Source of the DNA: Sinotaia quadrata
Taxonomy: Eukaryota; Mollusca; Gastropoda; Architaenioglossa; Viviparidae
Direction: 5' to 3'
DNA: 64,000 bases
Assembly: GCA_028829895.1 (NCBI GenBank)
Contig: CM054180.1
Coordinates: 116,556,473 to 116,620,472 of the forward strand
The translations under genes were made by a program, and so were the position numbers. Positions 34,894 through 47,925 of the stretch are shown here, one piece after another; positions within the stretch are counted from its first letter, which is position 1, and every line of letters begins with the position of its first letter. The notes beneath the pieces are model-generated. The model was not told the DNA's origin. It ran no database searches and was given only the letters and a program-made list of their open reading frames with translations.

Positions 34894-35699
34894 TAGCGGT
34901 AGAGATAAGGAATGTAGACAGTGTAATAATATATGTGGGATGGAGTGGGACTGATAGAGCAAGACAAAACTGTTGATATCATCAAGGGAGTTGATGGTTG
35001 GGAGAGAACAAGATGGGTCAACTGTTAACAGTCGAAGGAGTGGGGGACGCGGGGAGAGATTACAGTTGCGTTTAAGGGTATGGGGAACAAGTCTGGACTT
35101 AGGGGAGACAAGTCATTGTCTTATCAATGGAGGCAATCAAGGAGGGAGAGGATGGGGAGGGGCAGTGCAATGGGAGTGATAGTTAGGGATTTCAACATTT
35201 CGTTTTATAAAATGTGGAAGGCGAAGAGAACAGTAAAATGATATCTACAATTAAATTAACGTTTGATAATTAAGATATTTCTTTCCTTCAAGTCTATTGA
35301 ACGAGCTAAAATTAACCAATTTTACAGAAGAGAGCGCTGCACGTACATTTATTTAAGTAATTTCATGATTTCTTATTAAAATTATAAAATAGCAATTAAT
35401 ATTTTATGTTACATCACGCTACACCTACAAAGGGAGATAACTTTAGTAAATGCTAAGTAAAGAGCGATGGAACAAACTTTTATTTTCCCGCCATATATCA
35501 TAATAATACTTTTCCACTCTCCGTCTCTAATCTTCTAAGGATTAAGAAAACAGTTGCTACACCAACAAGAAAAGCAATGGTAATAATTTAAGATTTTCAT
35601 AATTGTCGATGATATTGACGAAGCAGGAGGAAAGGACCCAGAAAAGGAAAAGGCCTGCGAAGAGGAGGTCGATGAGAAAAAGGACGACAAAGAGAACAC
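34894..35699. other. Unannotated spacer
   Basis: G-rich to about 35180 (GGGAGAGGATGGGGAGGGG), then AT-rich. No gene was recognised. Confidence 0.4.
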
Positions 35700-36320
35700 A
35701 GGAGTAATCGCCACAGAAGTAAGAAAATTCAAATGATTCCAAATATATAGACTCCACAAAAACATGGATGAAACGATAGAACATATACTATCTGGATATC
35801 AGTTTCTGGAACAAGAGTAACCAAAAGTCACAACGAAGTATGTGAGAACTATGAAGAAAAAATCCCAGAAAGATCATGAATGCACCAACCGGAACTAGTC
35901 ACCGAGATAGCAGAAGTTAAAATACTCTGGGACTTCGAGATAAAAACAGATCGAGTGATTCCTGTAAGCAATCATCGACATTGCTGTTCCAAGTGATAGA
36001 AACAAAAAACAAAAGAAAGATAAAAGTTAGAAAAATATCAGGGTCTTAAATTAGAAATACAGAGACTGTGAATTGCAACTGCAGAAGTGATACCTATAAT
36101 TATGGGATCCGTGGGAACATAACATCTGAGTTGGAAGACTTCCTGAATAAACTCCCTTGAAACCAAAAATTGCCCCACTACTAAGTGTTCATATCCTCCG
36201 TAAAACCTTGGATCTCTCAGAATCTTGGTAAGATTCCGAGACCTTGGATCACAACCGTCAGTCAAAAACAGAAGTCGTGGAAAGAGGCTGAATAATAATA
36301 ATGATAATAATAATAATAAC
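35700..36320 (+). mobile_element. LINE (REL-endonuclease type), 3' fragment, copy 1
   Basis: Broken frames give, in order, MDETIEHILSGYQF (zinc-knuckle region), MHQPELVTEIAEVKILWDFE, IIDIAVPSDRN and KYQGLKLEIQRL, then VIPIIMGSVG. This is the C-terminal order of non-LTR ORF2 proteins with a restriction-enzyme-like endonuclease (R4/Dong- or NeSL-like). The usual RPDIV motif before IIDIAVP is lost. Stops and frameshifts make it a pseudogene. The 3' end has CCGTAAAACCTTGGATCTCT and a (AAT)n tail at 36293-36320, as expected for target-primed insertion. The clade assignment is tentative. Confidence 0.8.
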
Positions 36321-37488
36321 AGTAAAAACAAGTTGTTAATAAGGTTGTCATGATAATAATAAATGTAAATACTGATGACGTCATTTCGACAGTCAGTATC
36401 TTTTAAATGTACATAGAAAGAAAATAAATCTAGCATAATGCATTAATATTTTCATGACATTTACTCGCAAAACTCAAGTAATTGTCATTTATGTTCCTTT
36501 CCTTTTCATATTATCTCTCACTGCGCATGTCTATTTAGAAAATTTATCAAAATTAAAGTATCAGTCCAGACTTGAACGATTTCCTCTGAATCTGTTGTAT
36601 TAATAGAGACATCCTAATGCAATATAATATCAGAGACTCGAACGTTGTTTCATAATTTTTGGGGAGGAACGAAACATAACCAGTCTATGGTTACGATTAT
36701 CAATTTTTAACCACGTCCTTAAGTTCCACGATCACTCAAGATGGAAGAGAATCACTCCCCAACCCACCAATCTGATTAAATTTCATTAGCGTTCATGTGA
36801 CCATTTAAGGTGTTGGAATCCGCTGTTACCTTACCAATGCGTGCACTCGGCATTGATTTACGTGATTTCAATTTCTCTTATTCCACACCAGATTATCCAA
36901 TAGCAGACTCATATGGACGTCGTCCAGCAAAAAGATCTCTAGCAAAAGCCACTGCATCTTTGTCTATTGTTTCACAGGAACTAACCTAACACACGACGAT
37001 TACTTTTTGTGGCTTACGCAGGAGAAACTTAACCATCTAACAACATTGAACTGAAGGCGTATCTTTGCTCAAGTCTATTTCATACTATAACGATTTATCA
37101 TCATTGCGGCTAAGTCTGGAATTTCAAACTAAAGATCGTATGTAAAATGTAAACTGCCAAACACGTTTCTTTCGGGAAAGGTCGGACGCCGGTCAATAGG
37201 ATATGGTGTCAGAAAATTCGAGAGATCATCAGACCCCGAAGAGCACAAGATGAGAAGAGAATCAGGTTATGATTGTTTCTGAGTATAAATGTAACTTCGT
37301 GCTTATCTTATTGACAGGATGATTGATACCGAAACACCTACTCACAAACCCTTCTCTCTCAGGCCAAGGAGTTAGTATTAGGCACAAATTAAACTTTAGA
37401 TCTGAATATTTACCACAGGTACGAATTTCAGTCTTTAAGACAGAACTTTATGATAATATTAGACCATTATTATATTTTTAAAACTATT

Positions 37489-37490
<2 letters not shown>
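36321..37490. other. Unannotated spacer
   Basis: Unique AT-rich DNA. TGACGTCA palindrome at 36376-36383. No gene was recognised. Confidence 0.4.
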
Positions 37491-37540
<50 letters not shown>

Positions 37541-37545
37541 ACACA
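37491..37545. repeat. (AC)n microsatellite
   Basis: About 50 bp AC tract. Confidence 0.97.
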
Positions 37546-37874
37546 ATCACACACCCTCATACACTGAACTAAAATCTACTACACGTTTTAGAGTAAATGA
37601 CAAAGATTATTAAATATAGCAAAGAGATCGGTCATTAAAAATCAAACACAATCAATTCAAATAAATAAAATTCACATTATTTTGAGATACATAAAATGAA
37701 GGATTAACATCTAGTATTAGCACAAACGGTAACAAGATAAGAGGAATAAATTAATATAGAACTGTAAATAATAGAAGTATAACAATTGGAGTATAAGACT
37801 GTAAATAATAATAATAAAAGCAAGAACAAAAAACAACAAGAGTAGATAAATTGCGAAGATAAATTATCTCAATA

Positions 37875-38065
37875 AACAGCCAACACAGAATTGCCCCACT
37901 ACTAAAAGCAGCGCGCCTAGGAAGTGCTCACTTCATTCTTAAAACCTTGGATCTCCCAGAATCTTGATAAGGTTCCGAGACCTTGGTTCACAACGACAAA
38001 TAAGTCCATGAAAAAAATGCTGAATAATAATGAGGATGAGAAATAGAATATTGTTAATAATAATA
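37875..38065 (+). mobile_element. LINE 3' end, copy 2 (5'-truncated)
   Basis: Matches the 3' end of copies 1 and 4: AAAACCTTGGATCTCCCAGA, ATCTTGATAAGGTTCCGAGA, CCTTGGTTCACAAC, then GCTGAATAATAAT and an (AAT)n tail. Only about 190 bp is present, a typical 5'-truncated LINE insertion. Confidence 0.85.
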
Positions 38066-38135
38066 ATAAAGACGACGACGATGTTGTTGTTGATGATGGT
38101 GATGATGATGATGACAACGGCGATGACGACGACAA
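38066..38135. repeat. (GAT)n/(GAC)n trinucleotide tract
   Basis: Imperfect GATGATGATGATGACAACGG repeats directly downstream of the LINE tail. Confidence 0.9.
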
Positions 38136-38439
38136 CGATGATGATGTCTCGATAGTCCAGTGAATAGTGGAGGACAAAATTATCCAGAAAGTTAAACTAT
38201 CTGATCTATGTCGACAAGATTGTCGGGTGATAGATTCAAATCCTATTTTGGACCTACTGTGGAGGAAAAAGTTGCTCACCCCCCAAACTACACCCACACC
38301 CATCCCATTTATGATGGAGACAGCATGCTTTGATTTTATACCGGATCAGATTTCGCCCGGGTTAACAAAGTCTGTGCTAAACACTGACGTTTCAGGGTAT
38401 TCTAGCAAAACATAAGCTATTGGAATGCTAATGACAACT

Positions 38440-40640
38440 CAAGGGAGTTGGACTAGAAGAGAAAACGTGTAAATAATGGTCTTTTACTAACAAAGCCAAA
38501 CCACAGTCAGAGGATATAGAGAAAGAATGCATGAAGTCCTGGCTCAAACACCTTTCAGAGGATATTATCAGTGAAGAGCGGCTCCTGGACCAGAAGACAT
38601 TGAAATACATAACATGGACATGTCCACAATCTCACAACACGCAAATCCAGATGATGACAACTTTAACTGAAGAACAACAATGATTGTTAGAAGACAATAA
38701 ATGTTTCATGGACAACAATAAGTTACTTATAGGCAGTACCCTGACGAGAATGCTACAAAACAAAGTTCCAACAATAGCAATTCACAATGCAAATTAAAAA
38801 GGAGAAATCACAAAAAACAATAGTCTAATATATGCCACTGCAAAAATAATTGGAAAACATACGATGCCAGCCAAAGTACAAAGAAACCATCAGTACCACC
38901 ATGGAAGAGAAGTATAGATTCACTAGGAAAGAAATAAGCCAAATGACAGAAGTAATAGATAATTAATAAAGGAAAACTGAAAGCAACATTAGTCATCAAA
39001 TGCCATCTCAGTGCAGAATTAGTAAGACCACAATAGAAGATGCAAACTAAGGCAACTAGACTCAGCAATCATCTGGTGAGGTACACTGCAAGAGGTCAGC
39101 GATTCCAACAGAACAAAACATTTAAAACTGACTGTATGACTGTACCAAGAATTGAAAGTAAGCTCCAGAATATAGCAGATGCCAAACATTCAGGCCAGCA
39201 CGATCTTCTGGGTAAATATCTGGAGCAATTTACTATGCAAGTATTTAATATGCCAGTATGTATATTACCCGAGACAGATGGATGAAGGAACTGAAGAAAA
39301 GCATAAAGACACACCTCAAAAATGCATCAGTGAGAAAGACATCAAGAAGAAGGTAAGAAAGATGGCAAACTGGAAATTCCCCGACCTAGACCAATTACAA
39401 ATATTCTCTTCGGTACATCTTACCTCCTTACATGGTAGACTTACTAAATAACTGCAAGACATACTAAACAAATCACCCTGTATGGTAAAAGGAATTACAA
39501 GCCTGATTACGAAAGATCAAGAGAAAGGCACAACACCAAACAACTATCCTCCAAACACATCACATCAACTACCTGGAAGTCCCTTTCAGGTTATATATCT
39601 GATAAAATTATGTCTCAAATTGAAACAAACAAACAAACAAACTACTAATCAATGAACAAAATGCTGCTAGACCAGTCAGAAAAGATCAATTGGCAATTGA
39701 TAAGACCATTGTAAATGACACCAAAAAGAAACAACAACGAATGGTAGGGATTGAATACCAAGAGTCCAAATGACTCGTTTCCACATTCATGGATACTCGA
39801 AACTACAAAAGTGTGCAAGGTAGCATCCTCAATACAAAACCGTATACAAGTATCAATGACAAACTGGAAAACCACACTCACTTGTAACAATATTGAAATT
39901 ATAGACGTACCAATAAAATCTGTAATCTTTTAAGGTGATTCGCTATCACTACTGCTGTAACAATAGAGAAATTATAGACGTACCAATAAAATCTGTAATC
40001 TTTTAAGGTGATTCGCTATCCTGACTAAAATTCTGTGTCAAGTCGTCCAGTAAACAGGAATAGGATATAAAATGAAATCTGAACCATAGTAGCCCTCTCA
40101 TTTATCTGTAGGCTATCTTCTTGTATCTTCAGATGATTTAAGCCAAGCTCACTGTTTCTTTTATCCTCATCATCTAATTGGGCAAACACTATAGAAAACT
40201 AGAAATAGGGATAGGCAAATTTACTCTGCTACAGATTCCAAATGGAGACTGCAAAATCATGGACGAAAAAATCATAACAAGTGCCCTTTGGATGTCAATT
40301 TTTGGTTTTAACATAATATATCAAAAGGCGAAACAAAGAAGCAAAACTCAGACGTGTGGAAACTATGAAGTAAAAATCCCAGAAAGAGAATGGATGCACC
40401 AACCAGAAGCAATCACCAAGACATAAGAAGTCAAAAATACTGTGGGAATTTGAGATATGAACATATTGAGTGATTCCTGTAAGAAGACCAGACATTTAGT
40501 TCTAAAGAAGTCCAACAAACATCAGCAGTCATCAATGACACTTATAAATATAGACATAAAAGGAAAAGAAAGATAAAAAAAAAAGAAGAAAATTTAAGGG
40601 TCTTAGAAATTCAGAGACTGTAAGTAGTAAAAAAATCTCA
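38440..40640 (+). mobile_element. LINE ORF2 pseudogene, copy 3 (RT domain present)
   Basis: The most complete copy, about 2.2 kb and riddled with stops and frameshifts. Fragments in order: IYATAKIIGK (38830), QRFQQNKTFKTD (39098), NWKFPDLDQLQ (39367; the usual WKSPGPD of RT domain 0 is degraded), KGITSLITKDQ (39489), FPHSWILETTKVCK (39778; RT domain 3), PIKSVIF then GDSLS (39910 on; RT motif B), a SSDD in place of the catalytic FMDD (about 40114), EVKIPEREWMHQPEAITKT (40369), and a zinc-knuckle remnant. Both catalytic and frame losses mean it is dead. It carries a 73-bp internal tandem duplication at 39886-40020. Confidence 0.85.
39886..40020. repeat. 73-bp tandem duplication inside the LINE
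   Basis: Unit starts at 39886 and 39959. Both contain AAATTATAGACGTACCAATA and AAGGTGATTCGCTATC, so RT motif B is duplicated. Confidence 0.9.
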
Positions 40641-40732
40641 CAATTGATACGCAATCTCTTCATTATCTAAATAAAATGAAAACCATTTGAAATGTTTCTC
40701 AACGTCACGAATACAAATGTCAGCGCGTGGAA

Positions 40733-40902
40733 AGTTCGTCGGTAGTAATATTCGAAAGTACATGACGTAACTAGGTACAAGATTAAACTGACGGCTGTAT
40801 ACTAGTGACCTAATAAAACGTCGGGAGTGATATTCGAAAGTACATGACGTAACTAGGTACAAGATTAAGCTGACGGCGGTATACTAGTGACCTAATAATA
40901 CC
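40733..40902. repeat. About 83-bp tandem duplication
   Basis: Two units with ATATTCGAAAGTACATGACG, TAACTAGGTACAAGATTAA and GTATACTAGTGACCTAATAA, about 95% alike. Confidence 0.95.
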
Positions 40903-42722
40903 TTCGTTTCATCTCTTAGATCATGCAGAGAAAGAAAGAGCATGAAAGGAAGGAAAACAGGAAGAAATAAATATACAATATAAATAAAGAAAAGGAAGAA
41001 AGAATAAAGAAAACAGACTTGTGGAAAGGATGGCAGTAGAAGGAAGGATGGAAAACAGCGAGAAAGATAAGATATGCTGAAAACATGATAAGAATGTGTA
41101 ACAAAATAGATAAATAAATAAAGAATTAATTACTCATTTGCACTAAGCAAAGAAATAAATAAGAAAGACATTTTGAAACAAATATACAAACAAGCAAACA
41201 CAGACTAAAATTGCGCTAGGAATATATAAGAATAGCGTGAAGCGACCATATTCAAACATACTTCGGCAGTCGGGTGTTTGTCCGGGTAGGCATTTACAAG
41301 AAACGGATGAACTACGTGTGATGCATCGTCAAAGTTATGGTGGCTCTCGCAGCGTAAAAAATAAGTAAATTAATTTATGAAGTTAATGATTTAATTAAAC
41401 TTTTCTACCTTTCACTCACTCAATAACCTCCAAAAGTTCATAATGTCACTAAAAGTCAGGTTCTTTTACCGATTATAAGAGCCCGTACACTGTCAGCTTT
41501 TAGCCGAAAACAAATACGTGAACCGGACGCTGAATTAGACGCACTAGGTACTTGCGCTTCACTTCGATATAAAACAAATTTAGCACTGTGTGATGTAGTA
41601 GAAAAATTAGTTTTATAAATCGACTATTCTTTGCCATGAAAGAAGTTTTAGAAAACACACAACCCCGCCCCAAACCTCAACCAATTTTGTTATTATTATT
41701 ATCTGATTAGATTTTTAAAAGATCTGTTGGTGCGACAGACAGGTGCGTCGCGTGTTAACGTAATTAACATGGGACTATACAGTAATTCTAGGTATTACTA
41801 TTTATTTAAAATTCGAATACCTTTAACAAATTATTACCTTGAACAATTTTGGCTTGTAAACAGTAATTATAATTATTTTTCTCATTTTCTATTTGCTTAA
41901 TTATTTATTTTTGGGTAGAAACGATGTTTAATTTTGATGATGTGGTGTTTGTACGAATAATAATTTATTGACATGCGCTCCTTTGCCACTTAGATTACGT
42001 CATAAAGAAAATAAAGAATGCTTTGTAACCTTATCGGTGAAATAATTTAATTAAGTCAAAACACAAAACCTTCAAATGGTTTTTATCCGGCTCTGAGAAT
42101 CCCGACAAATTAAAATGTTCTGAATCTGTATTGTGCCATGTCCTGTTCTGAAAGGTACTTGAGTCTTGAACACAAGAAAGATAATTTAGTAAACAAACAG
42201 TTGTCTTTTGTCTCGACAGTTGAGTGAGAAATTATTTGGCAGGTTTTGAGCGAGTGTTCCATAGAGGGAATTAATTAGTAAATGGGTTAGTGGCAACCAG
42301 GAGGCTTAGCGGAGTGCAGATAAGATTTGGTCAGCGATTAAAGGATCTTATCTGTAATCAAGGCAACGAGATATTGTGTAGTAGTGTGCTGTATTCGGCT
42401 ACGTCAGAGCATGTGGAAATCGGTCTTTAATTTTGATCATTCGAAACAGAAAAGTGAAATATTTTTAATTATTATTATTTTTAATGGAAACAAAAAAAGA
42501 ATTGTCAAATGTTCAGAGTGCTTTTTCTGTGGACTTTGTAGCTCCTGTTCATGCCATTTACAATAAACAGGTAATACGTCATATGCTATTTATAGCAACA
42601 CGTAGAGCTACGTGCATAAATATGTCATATGAATATGGCGTACTATAGATAGACGAATTGTAAATTATCACATGTAGAAAGGCATAATGGTTTGAAATCA
42701 ATATTTATAAAGTAAACATAGC

Positions 42723-42725
<3 letters not shown>
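40903..42725. other. 1.8-kb unannotated AT-rich stretch
   Basis: Purine-rich at 40920-41130, otherwise unique AT-rich DNA. No recognised gene, element or long tandem repeat. Confidence 0.5.

Positions 42726-42778
<53 letters not shown>
42726..42778. repeat. (AC)n microsatellite
   Basis: About 50 bp AC tract followed by ACACGCACACAAAAACACA. Confidence 0.97.
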
Positions 42779-42780
<2 letters not shown>

Positions 42781-43919
42781 CACATCATATACACACACGC
42801 ACACAAAAACACAGGAAATTGAAGAAAAGGGAGCTAAAAGGAGCTGCGTGCATCATCACTAGGCTTTACTTGTCATTTGTCTAAAGTGTCTGTATCCCTA
42901 CTATTTAGGAATATTTTTATTCGTCTTAGAAATAAATATGTGTAAATTATAGACCTGCTATCAAGCCATACAAACAACGTTTGAGACTAATTTTGTAAAT
43001 TTCTTTTTTATTTTTTTTGAGGGGGGGGGGGGATTGTTGTTCCCAAAGAATTGTTTTTCTTTTCAGACCCTATAATGGTTGGTGATCAAACTCAGTACTA
43101 TTAATAATTAAAAAATAGTGTTGCTTGCTGCTGTGTGTGACGTGATGTATGTGAATATGTTTATTCCAATAACTTGTAATGTAAAACTATGAATAAATAA
43201 ATAACATTATTCAGTAATGGAGATTGGTAATGTAACACTCATCCCTTTCATCTAATATCATCGCCAATGATATTTAAATATATAAATGAATATAAATTAA
43301 ATGAATTAAGGGAAAACTTCTAACTGACCCACAGTTTATTTGCAATAGAGAAGAAACTATTCATTCACCTTTGCAGTCACTCCATGCACCATTTATGCAA
43401 GTGATCGGGCAGGAATGAAAGAAGCTGCACAAGCTTAAATTGACGAAGTCATTTATATTTGATTATGCACGATATATCTAGAGCAAAACATATTGATCCC
43501 AACTTCCGTGAGATCCTGCCGTGGACAAATTAAGCACAACCTTTAGGAAAGTTCAAATGAATCAAACCACTGAACGATTTACAACTGAAAAAAAAATGTA
43601 AATTTCAAGGTCGAGTGCGTTGAGACCAAAGTAACCGTTGAGGACTTGGAATGGCACAAACCGCCTTATTAAATTTTAATTCATCATTATTTACTATTTC
43701 TCTGGTTTCTTTGTTTTCAAACACGTGTGTGCTTTAAGTGTGCAATGGTTGCTTTAAGTGGCAGTGGTGTGTGTTTAGAGGTGGAAAGACATAGAGAACC
43801 ACAAGACTTCTTTTGATCAGCATTCCTTGGATTTTTAAATGTCTGCTTTAATATTGAACAAAGGTGAATGTGAAGGATCAGATTAAATGGCGAAGCCAGA
43901 GTACATATGCTCAACGCGA
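42779..43919. other. Unannotated spacer
   Basis: Includes a G-run of 13 at about 43020-43032. No gene was recognised. Confidence 0.5.
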
Positions 43920-44480
43920 GTAAATTGCTAGCTCACCATAGACTACATCGTAGAGCGTGAGTTTTGCATAGTTCACCATAGACTACATCATAGAGCGTGA
44001 GTTTTGCTTAGCTCACCATAGACTAGATCGTAGAGTGTGAGTTTGCGAACCTCACCTTAATTGATCCGTAGAGAGCCAGTACGTAGATCGCCAAAATATA
44101 CTAAATAGAGCCAAAGATAATGCTTTGAGAGACAGAATATACAGAAATTAATCAATAGAACTAAAGAAAATAATTTGAAGCCAGTGCACAGCTCGCCAAA
44201 TATAATTTTATAAAGCCAATACAGTGAATACATCTCATAGGAAATAATAGTTAGGCAAGCAATATAGTATACATAGCTCGCCACAGGCAATATTTCGAGA
44301 GCCTTTATAGTATATTTAGCTCGCCAAAAATATCATGGAGTCAGTGCATGCTTAGTGAGCCTTTATAGTATATTTAGCTCGCCAAAAATATCATGGAGTC
44401 AGTGCATGCTTAGTGAGCCTTTTTAGTATATTTAGCTCGCCAAAAATATCATGGAGCCAGTACATACTTAGTGAGCCACT
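43920..44480. repeat. Compound minisatellite (about 50-bp, then about 63-bp units)
   Basis: 43920-44065 has three units with CTCACCATAGACTACATCGT and AGAGCGTGAGTTTTGC. 44275-44480 has three to four units with TATATTTAGCTCGCCAAAAA and TATCATGGAGTCAGTGCATG. Diverged GCTCGCCAAA words link the two, so they are probably one evolving array. Confidence 0.85.
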
Positions 44481-44696
44481 GCTGTCCTAAATGAAACTAA
44501 TAACTATCAAGTCAGTACAGTGTACGTCACTAGCCAAAGATATAACTTAGAGTTATATAATTTGCAAGTCAAAAATACTTTTAAATGGTAAAGTTAATAC
44601 ATGTACTAAAATTAGACAGACAGCACATATTAAATGCACAGAGCGACATAATGTAGCTATTTAAGATTAACGAATCATGGCTGTCTCAAGAAATTA

Positions 44697-45165
44697 TGTT
44701 GGTCATGCATAGATATCCAATTCTAATGTTAGTCATGCATAGATATCCAATTCTAATGTTGGTCATGCATAGACATCCAATGCTAATGTTGGTCATGCAT
44801 AGATATCCAATTCTAATGTTGGTCATGCATAGACATCCAATTCTAATGTTGGTCATGCATAGACATCCAATTCTAATGTTGGTCATGCATAGACATCCAA
44901 TTCTAATGTTGATCATGCATAGACATCCAATTCTAATGTTGATCATGCATAGACATCCAATTCTAATGTTGGTCATGCATAGACATCCAATTCTAATGTT
45001 GGTCATGCATAGACATCCAATTCTAATGTTGATCATGCATAGACATCCAATTCTAATGTTGGTCATGCATAGACATCCAATTCTAATGTTGATCATGCAT
45101 AGACATCCAATTCTAATGTTGATCATGCATATATATTCAATGCTAATGTTCGTCATGCACAGATA
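44697..45165. repeat. 30-bp minisatellite, about 16 units
   Basis: The unit is GGTCATGCATAGACATCCAA TTCTAATGTT with G/A and C/T variants. Thirty is a multiple of three, so both strands show 162-168-codon frames (MHRHPILMLV / MTNIRIGCLC). There are no spacers, so it is not CRISPR-like, and it is not taken as coding. It directly adjoins family A copy 3. Confidence 0.97.
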
Positions 45166-45173
45166 TGCACTCA

Positions 45174-45425
45174 CACAACGTCACCCTAGATATACATTAT
45201 AATTACATGTATTATTATTAATTAATCATCCATAACTAATTACAAGTGATGAGAATCGTTTCACAAGCTCGTCTCTCTCACTTGGCAGATATGTGGGTGC
45301 TGTAAACGTTTTCTCTCTTCCACAACATTAAAGACAAACATTTACCGTCACACAATATTTCTGTAGGTGAAAACTTCTTACCAAAGGAGAAGATAAATCC
45401 GTCTTTAATCTATATTTAGCGAGCC
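45174..45425 (-). mobile_element. Dispersed element family A, copy 3 (inverted)
   Basis: Read on the minus strand: CTAAATATAGATTAAA, then GGTAAGAAGTTTTCACCTAC, AGAAATATTGTGTGACGGTA, TGTTGTGGAAGAGAGAAAAC, GTGAGAGAGACGAG and AATTAGTTATGGATGATTAA. The order is the same as copies 1 and 2. Confidence 0.8.
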
Positions 45426-45534
45426 CCCATACACCCACTATTTATATAGCGTTTGTTTATTAATATGTGTAAGAAGGTCAATAGATTTATTATATCAACA
45501 ATAAAATATACAATATATGAATATAGTCTAAAGA

Positions 45535-45695
45535 GCATTGACGTTTACATCACAGAAATCATCAGGACATAGCACATTAATCATACAGAAATCACCAGGA
45601 CATAACACCTTACTCATACACAAATCACCAGGACATAACACATTGCTCACACAGAAATCATCAGTACATATCACATTATTCACATTGTGTGATAG
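45535..45695. repeat. 33-bp minisatellite, first block
   Basis: About five units of CAGAAATCACCAGGACATAA CACATTACTCACA. The same unit reappears at 47317-47925, 1.6 kb away. Confidence 0.9.
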
Positions 45696-47316
45696 GGTGT
45701 GATAGGGTGTGTTTAAACGATTAGCTTCCCATCCCGCTAGTCTATCTAATTCCACCTGTAACTGGTCTTTGTAAGTTTTTTGGAAATGTTTATGACAATA
45801 TCTAGTTTGCTATAATCTTCAGAGTCTCTACTGTTCGAAGATTTCAAATGTTTATGTGGTATATTTGGTTGAACTTCTTTATCTATATGACTATGAATAA
45901 GAATAAGAAATCATAGGAGACACATAGAAAGTTTATAGATTGAGAAGCCAATCAGCTGATGTATGTTACACAGTTGTCTCACTTGATCTGTCAACAGTAG
46001 CATAGGTCAAGGCAGCTCTCTTTTTACTGATGCATTGAAAAGTTGAACCGAAGTGTTTCATCAGAAACTACTGTCACTTGACTGGCAGTGAAAAGTGATA
46101 CTTGTTTAAAGTCTTTAAGGAAGTTCTTTTTTTAACACAACTAAAGACTGCAAAATATATGTTGCAGTCTATGGAAGTGCACCAGATGAATAGGCGACAT
46201 TTAATTTAAGTTGAGATAGCTGGAAATGAGGTCAGTAGGTTCCAACTGAAGATCGTTATCATAGACCAGACTGGAATGAAGTCACAGAATGACTTCGGTT
46301 GCAGAGCCGATGAGTAAAATGACCGGCTTGAAAAATAATGGCTTGAAGCAACTGTTGAGAATAATTGAAACAGGTATCAGTCAGTGTGTAATAAAAAAAT
46401 TGGCTTCCCATCTTTTCATCCCTCCTTCATACATGCATATACATAGCATATCCATAAACTAATACATTTTTTCCAGCCGCAACAAATAGGCAGAAATATA
46501 TAATTGCTAGATTACCCTAACTGAGAAAAATACAGTTAAAATCTTTCACACGTAGCAAAAACAAAAACGTCTATACATGATAAATACACAAGTTTCTCAA
46601 GAGAAGTTTCTCTTTCCAAATGTACAGGTTAAAGGGTTTCTTGAGAAATGGAAAATACAATTATACAATTTAACTCAACAAATTTTAATTACAATAAGAT
46701 CCTTAAGAAAAGTTTAGTTCTATAAAAAAAATATTAACTAATCCAAACATACCATTTGCGTCATTAACCAAATCAAATCACAAACTCGGGACATGTATAT
46801 TTCAAACAGTGTCTGTTCACAAAAAGTTGGACTACTTCATATACTTGCGTATGCTAATTGGTTTGACTGGCGGATGTAAGTCCCTCGAGATATGTTTCTC
46901 TTTGTTTAAATTTTTAAGTGGGGAGACAACTGTTCTTTTAAAAGAATAATCTTTCAGATTAACAGTCTTAGGAATTCTCCTGACAATTCCAGCTTGTTTC
47001 TGGTTTGTGATTTTAAGAGTCAGTTACTCACAAGAATTTATGTCTATCTATGAAGGCTGAGCGACAAGGCTGCAGGCGATTAGTGTCTTCTCATGCATGA
47101 CTGAGGTGAATATCTGGGGATCTGCTAAATAATATGATTACACAATCTCATAGATTCACTAGACTGGAAAGTCCAAACTTTGATCAATACTCTAACGGTT
47201 ATTTTGTATCCTTACAAGAAAATCTTCAAAAAAACGAGAGTAACGGATATTTAATAAAATTCAAGAAATTCAATAAATTTAATAATTAATTATCATTTAT
47301 ACTACTTCCATTTCGG
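45696..47316. other. 1.6-kb unannotated segment between two 33-bp blocks
   Basis: Unique AT-rich DNA with no recognised gene. It may be an insertion that split one array, or a separately expanded neighbour. Confidence 0.4.
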
Positions 47317-47925
47317 ATGTTACACAGAAATCATCAGGACTTAACACATTACTTAAACATAAATCATAAGGCCATAAAACATTACAAATCACCAAGACAT
47401 AACACATTACTCACACATAAATCATCAGGACATAACACATTACTCACACATAAATCACCAGGACATAACATATTACTCATACAGAAATCACCAGGACATA
47501 ACACATTACTCACACATAATTCAACCTAATGTAATACATTATTTAAACAGAAATCGCCAGGACATAATAAATACTTACACATAAATCATCAGGACATAAC
47601 ATCTTAATCATGAGGATATAAAATATTACTCACACAGAAATTGTTAGGACATAACACCTCGCACATTAATCACCAGGATATAACAGATTGCTGATCCAGA
47701 AAATCACCAGGACATAACATTGTTCACACAGAAATCACCAATACATATCATCTTACTCGCAGAGAAATCACCAGGACATAACACATTACTCACAGAAATT
47801 GTTAAGGCATAACACCTCACACATTAATCACCAGGACATAACACATTAGGTACCCAGAAATCACCAGGATATAACACATTGTTCACTCAGAAATCACCAG
47901 GACATAACATATTACTGAAAAGATG
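47317..47925. repeat. 33-bp minisatellite, second block
   Basis: About 17 units with AAATCACCAGGACATAACAC and ATTACTCACACA, with irregular lengths in the distal half. Confidence 0.92.

Noticed and set aside
44697..45165. Regular 30-bp direct repeats, CRISPR-like at first sight, with long frames on both strands
   Set aside because: There are no spacers between units. The units are contiguous, and the 30-bp period alone explains the open frames.
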